64,000 nt of DNA from Sambucus nigra (GCA_949130495.1 OX422216.1:98401967-98465966), one strand, 5' to 3'. Positions 34,977 through 47,675 are shown, numbered from the stretch's first letter. Notes: generated from the letters alone by a model not told the origin. Program-made: numbers and translations.

Positions 34977-36734
34977 TGACCTCATGAGACTCAACCCAAC
35001 ACATGCCCCCTCTCAGTTTATCTCAGACTAGTCCTCATATGGGCCCACATCACAACGGGTCAGGCTAGACTATCTCGGCTTCTGAGACCCACTCCAGAGA
35101 ACATCTATTGTTGCTCATGAAGATTACTGTTATACTCAGGATGCAGCATCTCCAAGTCTCAGCCTTATCATGTGTTGGCCCCATACAATATCATTAGGCC
35201 GAGATCAGCCATACCATTTGGCAGATAAAGTTCACCTTCAGTCTCGTCCACACGAAAGGCTACCTCATCAGTCTCGGCTAGCCGAGACCTCACTGCACCA
35301 ATATCAGTAACTCTCATGAAACATGTGATTTAGGCATTAATGGAACACATGGGCAAAACCGTTACAACCATTTAGCCCCATATGACGGGCATATTTGCTG
35401 ATCATGGCATGCACATGCACCGCACAGTTGTCTCTCCCTCATTAGTCCACTTATCTCATGCACACAGGTTGCAGGTTAGGGGTGACATTGTGCACTCCCA
35501 ACACTATAAAAGAATGGTCCATCATATTCACAAAGGATCGATTATTAGAAACCTTACTCTTTTAAAATTGTTGTTGTAGATAGAGGATCTTATGACCCCA
35601 TCAATGTATTCAAGCCACCAGTAATGGAATTACTACCTATTTGCATAGTGGATGTAGGCCAAGGCCGAACTACTTAAACACTTTTCTCTCTTTTATCTCT
35701 CATCTCATCCGTTAGATATATTTTCCTTATATTGTTGTTCTTATTCCACCATTGTTATACATTTCTAGAAGCTTGAGTTGATCACTAACTTGAGGTAGTG
35801 AAATCATATGTCATCATTTTTAGCACCTTCTGTGGGAAGAGATTCTCTTCTTCCTCTTCTTCTTCACTTAGACACTCTTTCTTTGCCTCTGATGGTGATC
35901 CATATCCACTGCAGATGGAGCTGGATCACTATTGAAAGATCTAGGGTTGTGTTTATCAAGCTTTCTCTTAATTAACTCATTTCTAGTTATTTTGTTCCAT
36001 CTATTCTCTCTTTGTTTAGGATTAAGCCCACCTGAAATAGCCACAGATCCATCGTGTAACCCCGGGACTAGATCCAAGCAATCGTCTCAATAATAGAATG
36101 GCTGATATGGTGGCTAGTCAACAAGAGATGCAACAGTAGTTTATAGCCTTTAGTCAAAGTGTAATGGGTAGGATTCTTGACTATCCAACGGTGAATGTCA
36201 TAATGCCGGTGGACAGAGAGGTGGCAAACACAATGGTAGGGGGACCACTCCCAGCCCCAGTCAAAGAAACAAAGAACCACCATAGGCGAAGGGACATTGT
36301 GAATCTATGGAATCTTTGCCTTGCAAAGAGGGTTCAAGGGTGACCAGATGACCAAGATTGTGATGAGGAAGATTATTGGGAGAGATATGAGATTTCTGGG
36401 GACACCTTCCACCCCAGAACAACACCGGTACAAACCTATCGAGGTAATAACATTCTACATAGTCCTAGGAGCCGAAAGAAAGGCTTGACATTTGATAGGT
36501 GGAGCAGAGGATCGAGATTTGATCGCCTCGGTGGAAGATAGACCTTTTATCGTCTCGGCCCTAAAGATGAACCAAGACGAGACCAGCGTTCATGCTCTCA
36601 CAGTGTTGGTGGAAGATGAAGAAATGGTCATCATGAAGACGAGAGGTCGAGAGGGGACCGAGATAGGGATGATCACATGGAGGTCAATAATTGGTAGAGA
36701 ACCACTGGCCTAAATCCAGTCCGAGAGCAATTAC
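34977..36734 (+). mobile_element. Tat-like Ty3/gypsy remnant: LTR, PBS, gag fragment
   Basis: The LTR-like part (about 34977-35816) contains CTATAAAAG near 35504 and GTGGATGTAGGCC near 35648, the same U5 motif as other Tat-like LTRs in this window. It ends GTCATCA. The following TTTTAGCACCTTCTGTGGGA resembles a decayed Tat PBS (TTTGGCGCC...TGTGGGA, known form). A gag-like frame from about 36085 to 36712 is arginine/aspartate-rich with many stops. The right part is lost: minus-strand LINE 9 begins at about 36735. The left boundary is approximate. Confidence 0.6.
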
Positions 36735-37957
36735 AATTTCAATTTTATGGCCTCATCATTAACTGCCCCAAGGCCCTCAATAGAAGCCCCTCTCTCATTT
36801 TTAATGCATAAGATTTTCCTTCTATAGCTATTAGCTTTGACTTTATTATGGAGGAAATTTGTGTTCATGTCCCCCAACTACAACCAATTAATTCTAGCCT
36901 TTTGTCTATAGTATGCTTCTTCAGCAGTATGGAGAGAGTTGTAGAGAGTAGTACACTCATTCTCTTCCTACCTAAGGGTGCTGTTAGTGCCATCACTGTC
37001 CAATCCGGATTGGATAAAGTCCAATTTATCTTTTATGATTTTCACACGCTCAGAGATATTAGAATAAAACTTTTGGTTTAGAAGTCTTAAGGGATTTTTG
37101 AGTCTTCTAAGCTTATGAGAGAGTTTGGCCATGGGGAAAAAGTGGCATTCCTCATACCAAGAGGTCTCAAGAGTGGGAATAAACTCAGCATGCTTCATCC
37201 AGTAGTAAAAAAACTTGAATGGTTTTGGCTTGCTAAGCTGATTGAGAATAGAGATCACAATGGGACCGTGGTCAGAAACACCAGGGCATATGTAATTAGC
37301 ATAAGAATCTGGGAAGGTAACACTCAATTGGGAGTTATGTAAAACTCTATCTATTCTTGTTTGGGTGTTCTCAATCCCATCACCTTTATTACTCCAAGAG
37401 AACCAAAGGCAAAAGGAAAGCATATCATCCATCATAATCTCAAAAAGGCAGTTGTTGAATTCAGCAGCAGCCCTTACATCAATTCCCAACCTCCCTTGTT
37501 TATCCTCTATGGTTCTCACAGGGTTGAAATCCCTCATTATTATCCACTGGCAGTTGTCAGAATGACTATGGTTTTGTCTCAGGAAACTCCATAGAGGGAT
37601 CCTTTCACTTGGAAGATTGAGTCCATATATGAAGGTAGCAAAGAAAAACTTATTGACCACCAAGCACTTGATCTTACAAAAAATGGCTTGTTGATGAGAG
37701 AAGAGGATTTCTACATCAAAAATATTGGGTTCCCAAGCCACAATAACTCTAGACACTCCCCCATTATCCGAAAAGTTTTGGTAATACGTCCAGTTCCAAA
37801 AGCTATTAGAGGCCATCATAGCAATATGATTTCTTCTAACTTTGGATTCAAGGATACAAACAAGACTTAATTTATTATCATGTATCAACTTCTTCACTTC
37901 CTGCTATTTGTGAGGGGAGTTGAGGCCCCTAATGTTCCAAGAAGCAATCTTGGTCAT
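36735..37957 (-). pseudogene. LINE 9 ORF2, endonuclease part (3' truncated)
   Basis: ATG at 37957 reads MTKIASWNIRGLNSPHK and then one stop near 37905. From ATG 37897 a 309-codon open frame covers the rest of the apurinic-type endonuclease: ESKVRRNHIAMM, RDFNPVRTIEDKQG (family GDFN) and CPGVSDHGPIVISIL. It then runs into the linker toward RT (KPFKFFYYWMKHAEF). The sequence stops near 36735, before the RT core. It is the longest intact endonuclease frame among the LINEs here. Confidence 0.85.
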
Positions 37958-39565
37958 GTGGATTGATGTTTGGTACCCCCCTCTTCTTCTTCTCCTTTGA
38001 AGAATTTGGAGTAACTTCAGTCTTGTTTTTGGTGTATAGTTCATCCACAGCTTTGATATTCAGTGCTATACCATAAGGCAGATGGGTACTTTCTTCTATC
38101 TGATCCTCTATATCCACATCCAGAAGAGCTTCAAACGAGTTAGTGGAAGTGGTTATGGGTAGAGGGGTTGATTCAGTAGCAACATTCTTCCTGGGCAGGC
38201 TGGAGTCCTTTTGAACAGGTTTAGAATTGCCTATTACTAGTTCCATTCCTCTAGTATCTGCTTCAATATCTGTAGGGGTTTTAATGGCTTTATGCTTCAC
38301 TTGTGTCCACCCCTCTTCTAGGGTCTTCTGAATCTCGAGATGGATTTTGATTGGAAACACCTCCTCTCTGTTATTTATTGCCACCCATGCCTTCTTAGCC
38401 TTTGGACAATTGACAAGGGCATTACCAAATATGCCACACTTGACACATGATGGGGGGGTTTCTTGATACTCCACTCCAACCTCAGCATAGGACCCATCCT
38501 CCATTCTAACATCAATGGTTTAGGGTATTCTTCCATGACTTTTAGCTCCACACATATTCTTGCAAAGTTAATTCTTTGCATTCCTTCAGTTATAGTATCA
38601 ACATATATAGGTATTCTAACTGAGCTTGCCACATAGCTCAGCCCCTCCCCTGTCCATAACTGGACAGGAATATTATGGAACTTTACCCAAACTGGGATCT
38701 TTGAGGTTGAGTCATTGGAAAAAGAGAAGTTTGGTGCCCACTTCTGGATTATTATTGGGTTCCCCACAAAGTGCCATGATCCATTGTCAATGACCTCATC
38801 CCTCATATTTGCATTATTAAACATAAAGAAATAGTTGCCATTGTTGTGTCCCATAATTTGTTTGAGTCCAAATTTATCCCATAGCCTATGGGCTATATTG
38901 CAAACCAGAGTGTAGGGCAGGTTCCTACCTAGAAAACACCCAACCATACTATTTTCCCATTTAGCATATCCATTTGTTTCCACCTCCAATGGTGGGGAGA
39001 CAATGATCCTTTTATCAGTTATTGATGGAACATGGTATGTGAGTTTAAGCTTAGGGTATCTCTTGTCAGCAACAACCTCCTTCCATGATTTATCCACTGC
39101 CTTGGTCGGGGAGGAGCAGGGTATAGGTCCATTATCGTTCTTTCCCACTACTTTTTTTATATTTTCCTTTTTTACAATGTTGCATTTATCCCCATCAGAG
39201 GCGGAGCGTTCGTTTCTGCACATATCTCCTCTAAATTGCAAAACATCCTCATGAAAGACCCCCTTATGTTTCAGAAATTCCTTATATCTCTCCTTCTCTT
39301 CATTCCATTGTTCACATCTAGATTCATGTATTATGGCTTTGGGTATGCTTTCTTCTGAGGCAATGATTTGTCCCTCTTCAAACTTATCCTTGTCAATAGG
39401 ATTGGAAACACCTACTGGACCAGGATCCATTCCCACTATAAGACCTTGATTTGAGTTGATGGGAATTTTCACTGTGTTATAGGGAACAAATTTATCAGTA
39501 TCCAACGGGGTGGTATGCATCTTGGACTGCCTACCACCACATATGGATGGAGGCAGCTTGTTCAT
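37929..39565 (-). pseudogene. LINE 9 ORF1, one frameshift
   Basis: ATG 39565 starts a 5'-complete ORF1, about 545 residues overall. The N-terminal acidic region carries FEEGQIIASEESI. The DUF4283-like domain lies about 38990-38740 (ENSMVGCFLGRNLPYTL, then NGSWHFVGNPIIIQKW), followed by IPVWVKFHNIPVQLWTGEG. A single-base loss near 38520 shifts the frame; it continues with MEDGSYAEVG and the knuckle CVKCGIFGNALVNC (38445-38400; the usual GH is GN). The stop at 37929 lies inside ORF2, overlapping its start by 29 bases. Only this one break separates it from a complete ORF1. Confidence 0.85.
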
Positions 39566-39685
39566 AGTGGCGCTAAAGGTTAAGGTTATCGGAGGTAGAT
39601 TGATTTGGTTTGTCGGCGGGATTTTTTAAATTTAGGGTTGTGTTTGGCTGAAGGTTTTTAGAGAGAAGAGGGAGAATTTTTCTCC
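39566..39685 (-). other. LINE 9 5' UTR
   Basis: About 120 bp of pyrimidine-rich leader (TCTCCCTCTTCTCTCTAAA on the minus strand) joins directly to RT coding of LINE 10, so LINE 9 is inserted in LINE 10. The exact junction is approximate. Confidence 0.65.
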
Positions 39686-41960
39686 TACTCTTAAATCTTA
39701 TTGTGATAAGAGGTACCCCAAGGTATTTAAATGGAGGGGACTCTAAGTGGAAGCCAATCAGGTTGGCCAAAGACTGAGCAGTAGAGATCTCCATACCAGC
39801 ACAAAATATATTGCACTTATTCAAGTTGTGAAGGAGCACAAAAAGAATACCAAAGTTCTCAAGATCCATCTTCATACAATGCATGGGATTACCATCCACC
39901 CCACAAAAGATAACTAAGTCATCCGCAAAATAAATATGATTAAGAGCAACTTCCTCACATTTTGGGTGGTACGTAAAGTTCATATTCCTATAGTACTGAT
40001 CCAATAGGCATGAGAATCTTTCCATTACTAATAGGAAAAGATAGGGGGATAAGGGGTCCACTTTTCTGAGTCCTCTAGTACCTTCAAAAAACCCATGAAG
40101 TTCCCCATTAAGGCTAATAGAAAACTAAACCTTAGTCACACATTCTTTTATCCACTAGATCATAGTGTTTGGAATCTGCACCTGTTTCAAAACGTCAAAC
40201 AGAAAATCCCATCTAACCATGTCATAAGCCTTCATAATATCCACCTTTATAGTACATCTAGCCACCCCATTACCTCTGTGATAGTTTCTCATAATTTCTT
40301 GAAGCAGAAGAATATTATCTGCAATTGATCTTCCTTTGACGAATACAGATTGTCTCTCTCCCACAAGGGTTCCCATTAGAGGTTTTAACCTACTAGAAAT
40401 AATATTAGAAATGCATTTATACAAAGTATTACAGCAAGAAATAGGCCTAAAATATCTCATGGTTATTGGGTTAGGAATCTTTGGCATGAGAGCAAGGATA
40501 ACACAGTTCCATTATTTTGACATTTTATGAGAAGTGAAGAAATATCTAACCGCATTGATAACATATTCTCCCACCACCTGCCAGTTCTGGATGAAGAAGG
40601 CAACATTGTACCCATCAGGGCCCGGGTCTTTATCAACCCCAATTGGAAAACATTACCATCTTGATCTCCTCAGGGGAAGGAATGTTAGTGAGCCCAACAT
40701 TTTGGGAGCTATTGAGTTTCCTTTTCATAAGGTTATCCATGCTAGGGGGCCCATCACTATTCTCCTCTGAACACCTAAGAAGGTTTTTGAATAAGGAGAC
40801 AACCTCATAAGACACAACTTCATTGCCCTCCACCTCAATGTTATCACTATTTTGAATAACTAAGATTTTCCTACTAGAACACTTATGGTCCACTCTTTTA
40901 TGGAAGAAGGATGTGTTCATGTCTCTCAAACGCAACCATTTAATTCTCGACTTTGCATGAAATAAGACTCCTCGTCATCTCTAAGTCTGTTGTAATAATA
41001 TGCCAAGTCAACCTCCTTCTGCCTCAGCATTGGATTTGCACTATCAATGTCAAGGCAGTTTGAACCTTGTCAAGTTTGTCTTTGGCTTCGATAACTCTAA
41101 TAGAAATATTAGAGTAGTGCTTTTTCAATCAGAAGCATGAGATGGGGTTTCAGTCTCTTAAGTTTGGTGGACAGGCTGTACATGGGATTGCCATAGCTTT
41201 GTTCAAGCCAAGACTCATTCAAGGTGTCCTTTAAATTAACATGTTTCATGCAGTAGTTGTATAGTTTGAATGGCTTAGGGTTATGCATGGTGTGGGTTAA
41301 GAGAGTGATGATAATAGGGGTGTGATCAGAGATACCTTGGCAAATGTAGTTGGGTTGGCTATCAAGAAAGGTAGAGCCCCGCGAAGAGTTTTGCAACACC
41401 CTATCAATCCTAGTCTGAACACAAGGATTTCGATGAATTTTATTGTTCCAGGTGAACCACAAGCCTGCAATATTCATATCCTCAGTTTTAATATCCATAA
41501 TGCACTTATGGAAGCCCTCCGTGGCTCTACGATCAATACCAATGTTACCCTTCTTGTCCTCCTATCTTCTCACCACGTATAAGTCCCCCAAAACTATCCA
41601 TTCCTAGTTAGACTGGTAATGAAGTTTCTCCTAACAAAATCCCACAAGGCCTGCCTATTGGTAGGAAGGTTTTGGCTATAAACAAATGTGGCAAAAAACT
41701 TCTTGTGAGGCCCAACCTTTTTACATTGCATAAGATTGCCTAAGGGTGAGACAATACAACCTCCACATCAAAGACATTAGGGTCCCACCCCACCATGATT
41801 CTAGCAACACTACCCATGCTAGGGCAGTTATGTATCATCTAACTTTAGTTTCCATTAGGCCAATAAGAGAGAGCTTATTGTCCCTAATGGTTTTCATAAC
41901 TTCTTCCTACTTGTGTGGGGAATTTAGGCCCCTGATATTCCACTAGGCAACCTTGATCAT
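39686..41960 (-). pseudogene. LINE 10 ORF2 (endonuclease, RT core; 3' part missing)
   Basis: ATG at 41960 is followed by IKVA, a stop, then WNIRGLNSP. The endonuclease has CQGISDHTPIIITLL near 41330. RT has RPISCCNTLYKCISNI near 40450, VDIMKAYDMVRWDF near 40220, FADDLVIFCG near 39920 and FKYLGVPLIT near 39735. LINE 9 interrupts it there. The C-terminal part (zf-RVT, 3' UTR) is not found elsewhere in the window. The RT catalytic motif is intact, but stops and shifts abound. Confidence 0.82.
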
Positions 41961-43672
41961 CAAGATGTAGAGCCCCCCCCCCCCCCCCCCCCCCAAACCC
42001 CCTTTCTCCTTATGAATCTTTCCATTTCCAGCTTTAGGCTTATCCTTTTTCTTGTTGTTGAGTGCATTGTTACCATGGTCAAGAGTGGGCAAGATTTTGG
42101 CCATTCCATCTATGGTCTTGACCTTGAACACAATTCCACTTGGTGTTGGGGTAATCTCCCCCTGAGTGGGAATGTTTCCTCTTCTCGATTTTCATCATAT
42201 ATCTTTACATTATCAGCTATACCTTCATCCTCCTCTGTTTCCATCATAACAAAGTTGTTTCTTTCAGTTATGGTTCTAGCTTTTGTGATCAGTTCACCTT
42301 GGATATTCTTACGTCAACTTGGTTCCACTGTGGTGGTTTGTGTAATGTGCCTGGTCTTGGTTACATGTTTCCAACCTTCTGCTTCCTTGGTCTTGCTTCC
42401 ACTGACATTTGTGAATTTGAAATTCTCTTAGACAAGGCTCTTATCTTTAGGACATCTACTTATATTATGACCAAACACACAACAATTAGAGCATGATGGT
42501 GGTTTAGCTTGATATTGAATCTTAACCTGGACAGTTGAGCCATCTTCCATGATAACATTTATGCTACTTGGATAGGTCGCAGTGGCTTCAACTTTAATGC
42601 ATATGCGTGCATATGAAATTCTATTAATCTCTTCTGTCACCGCATCTGCATACATGAGTCGTCAAACCGAGATGGATATATAGCTTAGCCCTTCCTCCGT
42701 TCATAACTGGACTAGGATGTCGTGGAATTTCACCCAGATGGGAATTTTCTTCACAGTTTCTTTATAGAAGCTGAAGTTATCTTGCCATTTATTTAAAATG
42801 ATGGTCATACCGGCAAAGTACCACGACCCATAGTCCAACACTTCATTACGCTGAGTAGGGTTATAAAAAAGAAAGAAGAAAAAATCATTATCATGAGGTA
42901 GCCTTAGTCATTCCAAACTTACCCCACATTCTATTAGCTGTATTGTTAACATAGGAGAAATAATGTTTTTTCCCTAGGAAGTACCCAACCATGTTGTTAT
43001 GCCATCGCCCATGGCCCCCCAAAATAACCTCAGTAGGTGGTTCGATAATGATAATGGTATCCACCACAGATGGTTGATGGTAAGTAAGTATGAGCTTAGG
43101 TTTCTTCTTCGCAGCAGCCACAAAGCTCTAGGTCTTATCCTTGTGGGCCATGCTGATGTTTTATTGGGAGGGTGGCACTGTAAGGGATGCATTATATTTA
43201 AGAAGATCTTCTGAAACCTTTCCCTGCTCAACTAAACTCCTGTTTATCACCGTACCATTGAGCCCAGTTTAACTAACCTCCCTTCTAGCTGAGTTTGACC
43301 CCTCAGACAGCTCTTCTTCTTTTGATGGCTAAGCACCACCATCGTTCCAGTTGTTTGTGAGGCCAAACTTCAACACGTCTTCATGGGAGTAACCTTTACT
43401 TTTGAGGAAATCCCAATCGGACTTCATATCATCATTTATAACATGTTCCCTCGTTACATGAGTTTTAGCCCTGGAGATGCTAACATCAGTCACAAAAACC
43501 TGGCCCTCCTCACACTCATCAGTACCAGATGAGCCCAAAGCTCCAGCAGTGAAGGCTCAGAAAAGAGCGGGGGGAGAGTGCCATGCTTACCAAGAATAGT
43601 AGTAAGCCTGGGTGAAGAGGTGGGAGGCAAGGTATTGCCCACAATATCAACACCCAGGTTAGGGGTGGCCAT
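41943..43672 (-). pseudogene. LINE 10 ORF1 with poly-glycine tail from a C22 tract
   Basis: ATG 43672 begins MATPNLGVDIVGNTLPPTSS. Then come CEEGQVFVTDVSISRA, a degraded DUF4283-like domain (about 43030-42790, WHNNMVGYFLGKKHYFSYV) and the knuckle CSNCCVFGHNISRC near 42490-42450, which keeps all metal ligands. The 3' end contains 22 C on the plus strand (41973-41994), read as seven glycines. This puts the end of ORF1 in the same frame as the ORF2 ATG. Other stops and shifts are present. Confidence 0.78.
41973..41994. repeat. C22 homopolymer at the LINE ORF1/ORF2 junction
   Basis: Twenty-two consecutive C on the plus strand, 13 bases before the ORF2 start codon. Its length may be affected by assembly error. 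Confidence 0.85.
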
Positions 43673-43773
43673 AGGGATCTAGGAGGCGAACAAGGGGTGG
43701 TGATGGTGTATAAGTGGTGGTAGAGGCCAGATATGGGTAGGGGTTTTCTAGAGAGAAGGGGGAGCATAGTTTC
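43673..43773 (-). other. LINE 10 5' UTR
   Basis: Pyrimidine-rich on the minus strand (TATGCTCCCCCTTCTCTCTAG), ending GAAACT at 43773 as LINE 4 does at 29077. Gypsy pol sequence starts directly beyond. Confidence 0.65.
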
Positions 43774-44509
43774 TTGAGAGAGATTGAAATCTTCAGGGCA
43801 AGTGTTAGAGGTTGGTGAATAAGATGTTTGAAGATCAGATTGGGAAGACCATAGAAATGTATGTAAATGGCATGTTGACAAAATATTGAAGACCGAGACT
43901 CATGTAGCCGATATAAAATGTACCTTTGACACTATAGATAAGTATATGATGAAGATGAATCCAGCTAAGTGAATCTTCGGGGTCAGCGCAGGGAAATTCC
44001 TTGGGTTTACTATGAACTAAATGGGGATTGAAGTAAACCCCACGAAGATAAATGATCTGATTGATATGCAAACACGAAAGATCATTAAAGATGTGCAGAG
44101 GTTGGCAGGATGAGTTGCAGCCCATAATTATTTTATCTCTTGAGCGACTGACAAATGTTTTCCCTTTTTTGAAATTTAAAAAAAAAACTTCATCCAGGAC
44201 GAGGAATGTGAAAAGGCTTTTCAGGAGTTGAAGGTTTATTTTGGACCTCTGATGTTTCTCACTCGGCCGATACAAGGAGAAAAGTTATTTTTATATTTGG
44301 CTATCTTGAAGCCTGCCATTGTCTGAGACGATGATGGACTTCAAAAGCCAGTGTATTTTAATAGCAAAGCCTTGCAAGTAACAGAGTTGAATTATCCAAA
44401 GATGGAGAAGTTAGCATATACATTGATGCATGCCTCGAGAAAAATGAAGCCCTATTTTCAAGCACATACAATGGTGGTACTCATCCACACTCCATTTGCA
44501 AAGGGGGCT
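43774..44509 (+). pseudogene. Tat-like gypsy RT/RNase H remnant, integrase deleted
   Basis: The plus strand begins inside RT (LVNKMFEDQIGKTIEMYV; family continues YVDDMLVKS). It continues FDTIDKYMMKMNPAKC, ECEKAFQELKVYF and RNase H YFNSKALQVTELNYPKMEK with HASRKMKPYFQAH. The frame is riddled with stops. After HTPF the rest of RNase H and all of integrase are missing; CAAAGGGGGCT, a polypurine tract, follows at once. LINE 10 interrupts it on the left. Confidence 0.85.
44500..44509 (+). other. Polypurine tract next to Tat-like LTR
   Basis: AAAGGGGGCT lies immediately before the LTR TG at 44510, the expected plus-strand priming site. Confidence 0.75.
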
Positions 44510-45668
44510 TGAAGATAATCCTGAGATTAGAGATAATCCCCCCATTTACAACAGGGTTTGGGATTAAGACAACTCAGCGTGGAAACTCAGCGTCTCGCCG
44601 AGAGAGCTTGTCCTTTTATCCTATTGATTAATTTAATCTTGTTGTATCTTGTGTTTATATTGACTATGAGCTACAACGATTGCAAAGATGTAATGAGTGT
44701 AATGATTTTGTGTGAGGTCGAACGGTACTCCCGAGAGACCAAGCTTGGTAGGGCCTGAGAGAGCTTTCATGCTCTATCGAACGACCTCACCGTGGGAACT
44801 TAAGAGGGACTTGGTTTGGAGGATTGAGAAGTCAGGCACCGTTGGGGCTTGTCCTGACCATCTTAGATACACCTGGTAAAACACCGAAGGACCCTCACCG
44901 TGGAACCTCGGGGGGGGGGGGGGGGGGGAGAAGCCTTGAGTTCCATCGGGAGTTGAGTTGTGAGCCAAACAACCATTTACTTAATGTCACATCCACTTTA
45001 TCTGATGTTACTAACCAGCTAGGCAATGTCAGACCTGCACTTGAGTAAACCACCATGGTTTTTGGGGCTATTAGATAGTTGGTGAGCCACCTCTGTGACG
45101 ACAACCCCCTGACACACAGTGGTTAGACAAAAGGCATGTCTTGGCATTTAATGCTTATGACGTGGAGATAACTAGGGCATCAGGTATTTAATGTTTGTGA
45201 CAAAGTATGAGGGATGTCTTTCATAGGCATTAATGATTGAGTTACCTCGGAGGTAGTGTGGGGGGGATATTTAAGGACCCCAACCACCTCTAGGGAGAGA
45301 TCATGTTTTTGTTGAGAATTCAGAAATTATTACTAGAGATATTTATTACGAACCAGAGAGTTTACTCCCCCACCATTGTCATTTATTACGAAGCTTTAAT
45401 ATTTGACAGAGATCATTTAGGGTGTTTTGGCTGCCTGCCAAGGTGTATCTAGGGTGATCATTTTCTCTCTCCCTCTGAGAAAAGTTGCTTCTAAGTTCAT
45501 TGTTACCTTCTGAGTTATACACGAGAGATTTGTGAGTTCAAACTGAGTCTATCTTCACTGAGTTGTGTTTGTATATCCTGTGGTAAATCAATAGTGTTGA
45601 TGTTCAACTTATCATTAATGTACTCAAAAGGAGTTATGCCTCCATCTGATCTAAACTACCCTCTTACA
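44510..45668 (+). repeat. Tat-like LTR (1,159 bp) between pol and gag
   Basis: It starts TGAAGATAATCC after the PPT and ends CTCTTACA before a PBS-like sequence. It holds a 19-G tract (44910-44928) and a TATA-like ATATTTAAGG at 45268. Since pol with PPT lies upstream and PBS with gag downstream, the single LTR serves two partial elements. Confidence 0.8.
44910..44928. repeat. G19 homopolymer in the LTR
   Basis: Nineteen consecutive G; a possible G-rich structure and a likely sequencing-error hotspot. Confidence 0.85.
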
Positions 45669-45687
45669 TTTAGCGACTCTACTAGGG
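45669..45687 (+). other. PBS-like site after Tat-like LTR
   Basis: TTTAGCGACTCTACTAGGG directly follows the LTR. It resembles the TGGCGACTC...CTGGGG PBS reported for Tat/Ogre-type elements (from memory), with G-to-A changes. Confidence 0.6.
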
Positions 45688-46006
45688 AGGCATTCTTCTA
45701 AACAAGGAGTATGGTGTAGTATAACGTTAATTGAAGGCTTAACTTTGATGACATTCAACACAATGAAAAAAAGGTGGCGATAGAGCTGGAGGCTTCCAGG
45801 GATGGAGCCCCTCGACTAGAGGTACCTCCAGTCCAAGCGACGACAGGTGTCCCAGCGGTGGCATAGGCTTCTATGAACGTTGGGTTGGGACCAGCCTAAG
45901 TGGCACTCCTCATGAATAAATTCTATGAGTTTTTACAAACTCCTGTAGCTTCAACGGTGTTTGTAGGATTTGAAGCCAACTCCTTCGTGACACTAGGGCA
46001 GCCCCA

Positions 46007-47675
46007 ATGGCCCCACCAAGTGCAGCCATAACGGGAACGGTCCCAGCAAGTATACCCTCTGTTGTAAATCCAAAGGTGGGAAGCCCAGGAGTATCAACGG
46101 CCCCAACTGTGATGATTTTTCCAGCCACAACGAGCATTCAACCCATGGCCCCGCTGATAGGCATTTTAACGGCATCACCCATGGAAGAGATGAGGAAAGA
46201 AATGCAGAAAAAGATGCTGAAATTTATGCAAGCCTCCTCGCAATCTGTGGGCGAGGTAGCTTCGGCCTACGACGACTTTCGAATGCCTTACCCCCAGGAA
46301 TACAACGATAAGCCCTACCTAAAAGATTATATTCCTCCTATTTTTGAAAAATACACAGGAATGGGTGGAAACCCGAAGGAATATATTAAACGCTTCATTG
46401 AACACTTGGGGGTGCATTGCAATAATAAGAAACTCAGGTTTAGGGAATTTTTTAAATCCTTAACCGATAAAGCATATACTTGGTATTCTCATTTAGCTCC
46501 CAAGAGTGTTTCCACATGGGAGGAGATGCACGTTTTGTTCGTTCAGAAGTTTTTTTTGGTGGAAGATGAGTTTATTTTGACCCAACTGGGGAGGGAGAAG
46601 CAACGACTAGGGGAAGATGTAGTGGCATACGTTCGAAGGTTCAGGGAAAGGTCCCTCGATGTGAGAGAGGAAGCCAAAGAATCCAAACTGCTACCGATTT
46701 GTGAGGAAGGACTGCTTCCTGAGTACATCTGTCGTCTTATTAATGAGACACGTGAGGGGACTTTTATCGCATTCCTAAAAGCATCAAGGAATATCTCGTT
46801 AGTTGTGAGACCAAATCCAGTAGTGGTGCCCATGATGTTCAGGTAGTCGATACAAACCGTTGGAAGGAGGTTGCAGCCCCCACGGGTGGGATACACCGAA
46901 GGAACATATGGGGGCAAGGTAGCGGAGAAGGACAACAAGAGGAAGTTCGGGAGAGATAGGGAAGACCCACCACCATTGCCTTGTACAGTAGGGGAGGCTG
47001 TCAGCTTTTACAATGCAATAGTCCAAGGAGGAATGGTGTACGAACCAAAAGGCATTCCCGTTGGGGAACCAGATGCTGCAACAAGGGCGGATCCCAAATA
47101 TTGCCAGATTAATCGAAAGATCCAACATCCAACGGAGAGATGTTTCACGCTAAGAAAAATCATCGATAAGTATGTGAAGACAGGAACATTGAAAATCCCT
47201 CTACAAGACATTAACAACAACCCACTCCCACCGCATGGGGCCAATCTGGTGGTGGCCTATGACAAGGAGGCAGAGAGAGAAGAAAGGGAACTAAGGATGG
47301 AGCAGGAGGAGTTTGAAGAATCTTTGGAAGATTGTACTAAGGTAATGGCTAACGTAGTATTAGCTTATGATGAAGCAAGTGCTAAGGATGTGGAAGACGT
47401 ATATAGCGTTGAAGGAGAGGAAACAGACCAAGTTATAGAATACTATGCAGTTTCGAAATCCCCAAAGTTCACCTGGTTCTTCGACCAGGTGGGGATACCA
47501 AATGAGAGTCGGGTGGAAATAACCCAGGCAATCCTTGACATTGCAAGGAAGAACACAGTCCCCTCGCTGAGATGGAAGGGACCTATGGCCAGGTTGGTAA
47601 AGAGGTTTCTGTCAGAGATAACTTTCAGCGACGCAGATAGGGATGTAAGGTTCCCTCATAATAGGCTATTGTTGA
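46007..47675 (+). pseudogene. Tat-like Gag and start of protease, interrupted
   Basis: The frame from 46007 contains the gag core (YTWYSHLAPKSVSTWEEM, FVQKFF, VAYVRRFRERSLDV). A single TAG at 46844 is followed, in the same frame, by a zinc-like CQINRKIQHPTERCF (about 47100) and a glutamate-rich linker. It then reaches FPHNRLLL, the usual lead-in to the protease, where it is cut at 47675 by a minus-strand LTR. Gag forms the particle and binds RNA. Apart from one nonsense codon the frame is well kept, which suggests moderate age. Confidence 0.85.

Noticed and set aside
46543..46938. 131-codon minus-strand ORF
   Set aside because: Shadow of the gag frame on the plus strand.
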